A stretch of DNA of 10,048 bases from an uncultured Allobaculum sp. GTDB taxonomy: Bacteria > Bacillota_I > Bacilli_A > Erysipelotrichales > Erysipelotrichaceae. The translations under genes and the position numbers were made by a program. Below, piece after piece: positions 6,854 to 10,048 of the stretch; the first letter of the stretch is position 1, and every line of letters starts with the position of its first letter. Under the pieces are notes generated by a model. The model saw only the letters and a list, made by a program, of their open reading frames with translations. It made no database searches and was not told the DNA's origin. Location of the stretch: the NCBI GenBank assembly GCA_910577085.1, contig CAJTLE010000104.1, positions 1 through 10,048 of the forward strand. The letters are read 5' to 3'.

Positions 6854-6880
6854 ATGCCTCTTCTGACTGGTGATCTTTGA
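6854..6880 (+). CDS. Short leader ORF (8 codons) upstream of mntP
   Basis: ATG at 6854 is preceded by GAAGGAG at 6-nt spacing, one of the strongest ribosome binding sites in the window. It is followed by only eight codons (MPLLTGDL) and TGA at 6878-6880. The stop is 43 nt before the mntP start. It could be a regulatory leader peptide, a translational-coupling element, or the remnant of a decayed gene start. The peptide has no recognisable codon run (no repeated amino acid) that would mark a classical attenuator. Confidence 0.4.
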   Translation: MPLLTGDL

Positions 6881-6923
6881 TGCTTTGATGCAGGGCAGAG
6901 ATTTGAATTTAGGGAGGGATTGG

Positions 6924-7511
6924 ATGTCCTTTTGGACCATTTTAGTTCTGGGTGCCAGCCTGTCGATGGACGCATTTGCGGTATCGATCTGTAAAGGTCT
7001 GGCTTTACACCATGTGACCTGGAAAAATATGCTTTGCGCGGGATTGTGGTTTGGTATTTTCCAAGGAATGATGCCGGCGATCGGTTATATTCTTGGAAAT
7101 TTGATTGCGGGAAGTGTTGAAGGCTTTTCGAGCTGGATTGCCTTTGCGCTGTTAGCGTTTATTGGCGGCAATATGATCCGTGAATCCTTCAAGCCGGAAG
7201 AAAAAGCAAATGATTCCATGAAAGCTGGCGAAATGTTCATGCTTGCTATCGCCACTTCGATTGATGCCCTGGCTGTTGGTGTAACTTTCTCGGTTGTACC
7301 TGTCGCTATGTTCAGCGGTCTTTCAACGTTTGCCAATACGATGCTTGCCTGCCTGATCATCTGTATCGAAACCTGTATTTTTTCTGCGTTTGGCGTCAAA
7401 CTTGGATCCATTGCGGGTGCGAAATATGAAAACAAGGCCAAACTGGCTGGTGGTGTTGTACTGGTTCTGATTGGCCTGCGGATCGTATTGTCCCACTACC
7501 ATATTCTCTAA
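6924..7511 (+). CDS. mntP: MntP-family manganese efflux pump
   Basis: This 195-residue inner-membrane protein exports Mn2+ and so protects against manganese excess. It shows about six hydrophobic segments and the internal duplication of the family. The two repeats carry the conserved motifs LSMDAFAVSICKG (D16) and SIDALAVGVTF (D114), with GGNMIRES (81-88) at the end of the first half. Length matches the family, about 190 residues. The frame is open upstream to a GTG at 6870, but ATG 6924 is chosen because GGGAGG stands 7 nt before it and the protein then begins directly at the first membrane segment. The gene ends before a strong terminator, so it is transcribed separately from the exchanger. 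Manganese control is likely from family knowledge, but no riboswitch is visible here. Confidence 0.92.
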   Translation: MSFWTILVLGASLSMDAFAVSICKGLALHHVTWKNMLCAGLWFGIFQGMMPAIGYILGNLIAGSVEGFSSWIAFALLAFIGGNMIRESFKPEEKANDSMKAGEMFMLAIATSIDALAVGVTFSVVPVAMFSGLSTFANTMLACLIICIETCIFSAFGVKLGSIAGAKYENKAKLAGGVVLVLIGLRIVLSHYHIL

Positions 7512-7575
7512 ATTCTCTAGTTTCTGGATTTCTTTTATTTCAGGAAGCTGGTTACTTAAAAGTTTTGCGTTTCAC

Positions 7576-7614
7576 CACCTGCTGGAACCTTTTGGTTTGA
7601 GCAGGTGTATTTTT
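7576..7614 (+). terminator. Rho-independent terminator of mntP
   Basis: CACCTGCT (7576-7583) pairs with AGCAGGTG (7600-7607). Inside it AACC-TTTT-GGTT (7586-7597) continues the stem. TATTTTT follows. It ends the mntP transcript 65 nt after its stop codon. Confidence 0.9.
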
Positions 7615-7684
7615 GAAATTCTGCTTTTTCCTTTTGCAGGAATCGGGTAGAATTTCTTCTTCAGAAAGGATTAACTTATATTTT

Positions 7685-8605
7685 ATGGCTTATCTCTGGT
7701 TGCTTGCCGGGTTTGTTCTGCTGGTCAAAGGTGCTGATTTCTTCGTCGATGGTGCTGCCGGCGTAGCCCGGCGGTTTCATGTGCCGTCCGTTATTATCGG
7801 ACTGACGATTGTTGCTTTAGGGACTTCACTCCCTGAAGCGGCGGTTTCGATTACGGCTTCCGTTACCGGAAGCAATGCGCTTGCCATTTCCAATGTCATC
7901 GGCTCAAATATTTTTAATACCTTAGTGGTCGTCGGAGCATCGGCTTTGATTACACCATTTCTCATTCAGCGCTCAGTCATCAAACGCGATCTGACGTTCA
8001 ATATTTTCTGTACCGTCCTGCTTTTTTGCTGCATCATGACTGGCGAAATCAACCGCTGGATGGGGATTGGCTTTCTGATTCTGCTGATGGCTTACTTATA
8101 CGTCCTGATTCGGGATGCAATGAAAAATCCGGCTGAAAAAGAAGAGGAAGAAGACCAGAAGGAACCATGGAAGCTGGCTGCTTTTCTGATTCTGGGCGGA
8201 GCGGCCATTATGATCGGCGGTGATGTGACGGTTGACAGTGCCAAAACGATTGCCGCTCAGCTTGGCATGAGCGAAAACCTTATCGGTCTGACAGTTGTAT
8301 CGATTGGAACTTCACTGCCAGAGCTTGTCACTTCCATTACGGCAGCCCGTAAAGGTGAAAGCGGTCTTTCTATCGGAAATGCGATTGGATCCAATATTCT
8401 GAACATTCTGTTCATTCTTGGCCTTTCCTCCGCCATCAGTCCGCTGACCGCCAATTTCTTCAACCTGATTGATACGGGAATCCTGATTGCGGTTGCCATC
8501 CTGATGTTTGTGCTGGCCTGGAGTTCTCCAAAGATGACGCGTTCAAAAGGTCTGTTTATGATCGCTTTGTATGCCTGCTTCATGGTTTATACGATCCTTC
8601 GATAA
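7685..8605 (+). CDS. CaCA-family sodium/calcium exchanger (CaxA/YrbG-like)
   Basis: This 306-residue membrane antiporter probably exports Ca2+ in exchange for Na+ or another cation. About ten hydrophobic segments form two halves related by internal repeat. Each half carries an alpha-repeat: ALGTSLPEAAVS (45-55) with SNVIGSNIFN in the first, SIGTSLPELVTS (207-217) with GNAIGSNILN in the second. The glutamates E51 and E213 are the expected cation ligands. A charged loop rich in E and K (about 147-162) links the halves. ATG 7685 is preferred to a TTG at 7613, because the first membrane helix starts there and the upstream part overlaps the mntP terminator tail. The nearest ribosome binding site, AGAAAGGA (7663-7670), is 14 nt away, which is unusually far. 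Whether Ca2+ or another divalent ion is carried is not decided by sequence. Confidence 0.9.
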   Translation: MAYLWLLAGFVLLVKGADFFVDGAAGVARRFHVPSVIIGLTIVALGTSLPEAAVSITASVTGSNALAISNVIGSNIFNTLVVVGASALITPFLIQRSVIKRDLTFNIFCTVLLFCCIMTGEINRWMGIGFLILLMAYLYVLIRDAMKNPAEKEEEEDQKEPWKLAAFLILGGAAIMIGGDVTVDSAKTIAAQLGMSENLIGLTVVSIGTSLPELVTSITAARKGESGLSIGNAIGSNILNILFILGLSSAISPLTANFFNLIDTGILIAVAILMFVLAWSSPKMTRSKGLFMIALYACFMVYTILR

Positions 8606-8654
8606 GCCAATTGCTCAAAGTCATGGAATAATAAGGAAAACTGACCAGGATCTG

Positions 8655-8695
8655 ATCATCCAGATTCAGGTGTTATGCTTTTGATTCTGGATGAT
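8655..8695 (+). other. 16-bp imperfect hairpin between exchanger and nitroreductase genes
   Basis: ATCATCCAGA (8655-8664) and TCTGGATGAT (8686-8695) are a perfect 10-bp inverted repeat. After one T/T mismatch the stem continues with TCAGG/TTTGA (8666-8670 with 8680-8684, two G-U pairs) around a 9-nt loop. Only TTT follows the stem, so it is a poor intrinsic terminator. It may be a 3'-end structure of the exchanger mRNA, an inefficient terminator, or an operator for the next gene, whose start is 68 nt downstream. Confidence 0.5.
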
Positions 8696-8763
8696 TTGAA
8701 GAAGTGAAGCCACTGGACAGATGCTGGCATCATTTCGCATGGTCAGGGAAAGTGAGTACGAAT

Positions 8764-9306
8764 ATGAAATTTGAGAAGGTTCTGGAAGGACGGCGGAGCA
8801 TCCGCAAATACAAAGAAACGCCGGTTGATCATGAAGTTCTCAAACGACTGATCAAGGCAGCTTCCTATGCCCCAAGCTGGAAAAACTCCCAATGTCCGCG
8901 CTGGTATGTCGTAACCCAGGATCACATCCTGGCGGAACTGAAACAGAATGCCCTGCCCCCAGCCAATCAGGCCAAAGTCGAAAAGACTCCCTGTCTGATC
9001 GTGGCCGCTTTTGAAGAAAAACTTTCCGGCATCGGAACGGAACCGGGTGTCTATGCCAATGAAGTGGGGGAAGGCTGGTCCTATTTTGATCTGGGGCTTG
9101 CGGTTGAAAACCTCTGCCTGGAAGCTTACCGACAGAATCTGGGGACTCTGATTATGGGCATTCGAAATGAAGAAGTCATTCGGTCTATTTTGAAAGTGCC
9201 CGCCAGTCAACAGATTGTTGCCATCATTGCGGTTGGTGTTCCAGACATGGAACCCAAAATGCCAGCCCGGCATAAAATCAAAGAGACGACAGTTTTTGTA
9301 GAGTAG
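8764..9306 (+). CDS. Nitroreductase-family FMN-dependent oxidoreductase
   Basis: This 180-residue cytoplasmic flavoprotein uses NAD(P)H to reduce nitro compounds, quinones or similar substrates. The family N-terminus EGRRSIRKYK (8-17) supplies the arginines that bind the FMN phosphate. YAPSWKNSQCPRW (35-47) is the second FMN-contact segment. DLGLAVENLCLEAYRQNLGT (109-128) is the conserved helix and glycine turn, and VGVPDMEPK (157-165) closes the fold. The length of about 180 residues matches the small single-domain group. The frame is open up to 8704, but ATG 8764 is chosen because homologues begin just before the R-R-S-I-R motif. The upstream site (GGGAAAGTGAG) is weak, and GTG 8752 is a possible alternative. 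The physiological substrate is unknown. Confidence 0.9.
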   Translation: MKFEKVLEGRRSIRKYKETPVDHEVLKRLIKAASYAPSWKNSQCPRWYVVTQDHILAELKQNALPPANQAKVEKTPCLIVAAFEEKLSGIGTEPGVYANEVGEGWSYFDLGLAVENLCLEAYRQNLGTLIMGIRNEEVIRSILKVPASQQIVAIIAVGVPDMEPKMPARHKIKETTVFVE

Positions 9307-9420
9307 AAATGCGACCTTAAGTCGAGCCTGAAAGACAAGTTTTAGATTCCATCCGATTTCAAACAGGAAGCTATTGGTGCGTCTCAATCATATCTAGTCA
9401 AATTTCGAAGCACTTTTAGA

Positions 9421-9464
9421 ACTCTGCTCTTCCTCTCTTTGAAGGAGCAGGGTTTTTCGTTTTT
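9421..9464 (+). terminator. Rho-independent terminator of the nitroreductase gene
   Basis: ACTCTGCTCTT (9421-9431) pairs with AAGGAGCAGGGT (9443-9453), including two G-U pairs, around an 11-nt loop. A long T-rich tail follows (TTTTTCGTTTTT, 9453-9464). The stretch from the stop codon to here holds only a small CGAC/GTCG hairpin (9312-9324). Confidence 0.85.
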
Positions 9465-9516
9465 CAAAATGACTTTTTCGGAAAAAGACGCACTCCTCCC
9501 TTATGTGTTTAAATTA

Positions 9517-9543
9517 AAACTATAGTAACGATTTTAAACTATA
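9517..9543. repeat. Short direct repeat AAACTATA near the 3' end of the IS630 remnant
   Basis: AAACTATA occurs at 9517-9524 and 9536-9543, 19 bp apart, and the second copy overlaps the transposase stop codon. Such AT-rich subterminal repeats can mark transposase binding sites near an insertion sequence end. The other end lies outside the window, so the terminal inverted repeat cannot be confirmed. Confidence 0.3.
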
Positions 9544-9980
9544 TCAATTCTTGGATAAAGATGGGAAAGCTTGGTTCTGGCTTTCTCTGTTGTGAACTGC
9601 CAGTTGATTGATTTTGCGCCCTCCCGGCTTTTATTCCAACATTTGATTTGGTAATCCAGATTTTCATAACTTTGAATTCGCTGGTTTAAACACTCCTGGG
9701 AGACGATATGTATCCCGATCTCTGCTATATTCAGCCAGCTTCCGTGCTTTGGTGTATAGTGAATCTCCAACTTTTTCGCAATTCTTCGTGCTTCTTGAGG
9801 CGGAAACGTTGAATATAGAGAACTGATTTTGTGGGTATTTAAATTATCCATGACAAGCTTGATTTTTTTAGCCTCTGGATATGCCTCATCTACAAGCCAT
9901 TTGACTTCTCTTGCCCAGTCTTTTTTTTCTGTAACCCCTGTATACATTATTCCTAAAAAAGCGCAAAAAGCCCCTATCAA
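9534..9980 (-). pseudogene. IS630-family transposase, 3' part (DDE domain C-terminal half)
   Basis: The 148 readable residues match the C-terminal half of IS630-family DDE transposases. Seen are KLVMDNLNTHK with the second catalytic D45, HYTPKHGSWLNIAEI with the catalytic E87, ECLNQRI, and the ending INWQFTTEKARTKLSHLYP. The first catalytic Asp and the N-terminal helix-turn-helix part are absent from this frame: going upstream it meets TGA at 9993-9995 and TAG at 9999-10001. The only start is a TTG at 9980 without a ribosome binding site. The gene is therefore either a broken copy or is joined to an upstream frame by frameshift outside the window; decay is more likely. Family assignment is firm. 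Confidence 0.87.
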
Positions 9981-9984
9981 ACAA

Positions 9985-10027
9985 ATTAGATATCATTTCT
10001 AGCTATTTATGCATCTAATATAGCTAG
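9985..10027. repeat. Two interleaved inverted repeats upstream of the IS630 fragment
   Basis: ATTAGAT (9985-9991) is complementary to ATCTAAT (10013-10019), and CTAGCTAT (9999-10006) is complementary to ATAGCTAG (10020-10027). The arms interleave, so only one stem can form at a time unless a pseudoknot forms. The location is where the transposase frame is broken. Confidence 0.4.
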
Positions 10028-10048
10028 CTGATCTGGCGTCAAAGTTAC

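Noticed and set aside
6870..6923. 18-codon N-terminal extension of MntP from GTG 6870
   Set aside because: The extension is polar, has no ribosome binding site at the right distance, and the family begins at the first membrane helix; GGGAGG before ATG 6924 decides the start.
6747..6923. yybP-ykoY manganese riboswitch before mntP
   Set aside because: Expected from the gene family, but I could not identify the conserved GGGGAGUA-type core or the paired loops by eye. A covariance-model search could still find a divergent version.
8743..9387. 214-codon open frame on the minus strand
   Set aside because: It lies fully antisense to the nitroreductase gene, shows no recognisable domain and has no ribosome binding site; it is a shadow of the real gene.
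9473..9487. CTTTTT/AAAAAG hairpin beyond the nitroreductase terminator
   Set aside because: A-T only stem with a 3-nt loop and no strong tail on either strand; likely too weak to act as a separate terminator.

Overview
The window looks like chromosome of a Gram-positive Firmicute of moderate GC content. The evidence is strong AGGAGG-type ribosome binding sites, short U-tailed intrinsic terminators, tRNA genes that encode their CCA end, and a lipoprotein with a Ser/Thr-rich tether. A gut member of the Erysipelotrichia or Clostridia would fit, but this is inferred from gene content and style, not from a marker gene.

Left part (1-4740): a GC-rich long hairpin lies in an AT-rich gap. It is followed by a divergent pair: an AraC-family regulator on the minus strand with its own terminator, and a 985-residue secreted lipoprotein of the GH106 (alpha-L-rhamnosidase) family on the plus strand. 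Their 135-bp shared control region carries a 7-bp direct repeat with a 22-bp period, the layout expected of an AraC-type operator. The simplest reading is a local sugar-sensing switch for a surface enzyme acting on rhamnose-containing glycan. A strong terminator closes the glycosidase gene.

Middle (4690-5855): three identical tRNA-Asn(GUU) genes lie on the minus strand in two transcription units, one with a single gene and one with two. Each unit has its own promoter and terminator, and the promoter-to-tRNA spacing is identical. Around them is about 0.85 kb of non-coding DNA with small hairpins.

Right part (5856-9306): four plus-strand housekeeping-type genes follow. They are a Cof-type HAD phosphatase whose Shine-Dalgarno sequence is buried in a perfect GAAA-loop hairpin, an MntP-type manganese exporter preceded by an 8-codon leader ORF with a strong ribosome binding site, a CaCA-family sodium/calcium exchanger, and a nitroreductase-family flavoprotein. 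Terminators after mntP and after the nitroreductase suggest mostly separate transcription. The exporter and exchanger together suggest divalent-cation efflux.

Right edge (9534-10048): the 3' part of an IS630-family transposase gene lies on the minus strand. It keeps the second Asp and the Glu of the DDE triad, but the preceding reading frame is broken, so it looks like a decayed element. I see no CRISPR array, phage module or recognisable defence system. The less ordinary signals are the regulatory structures, the tRNA unit duplication and the leader ORF.
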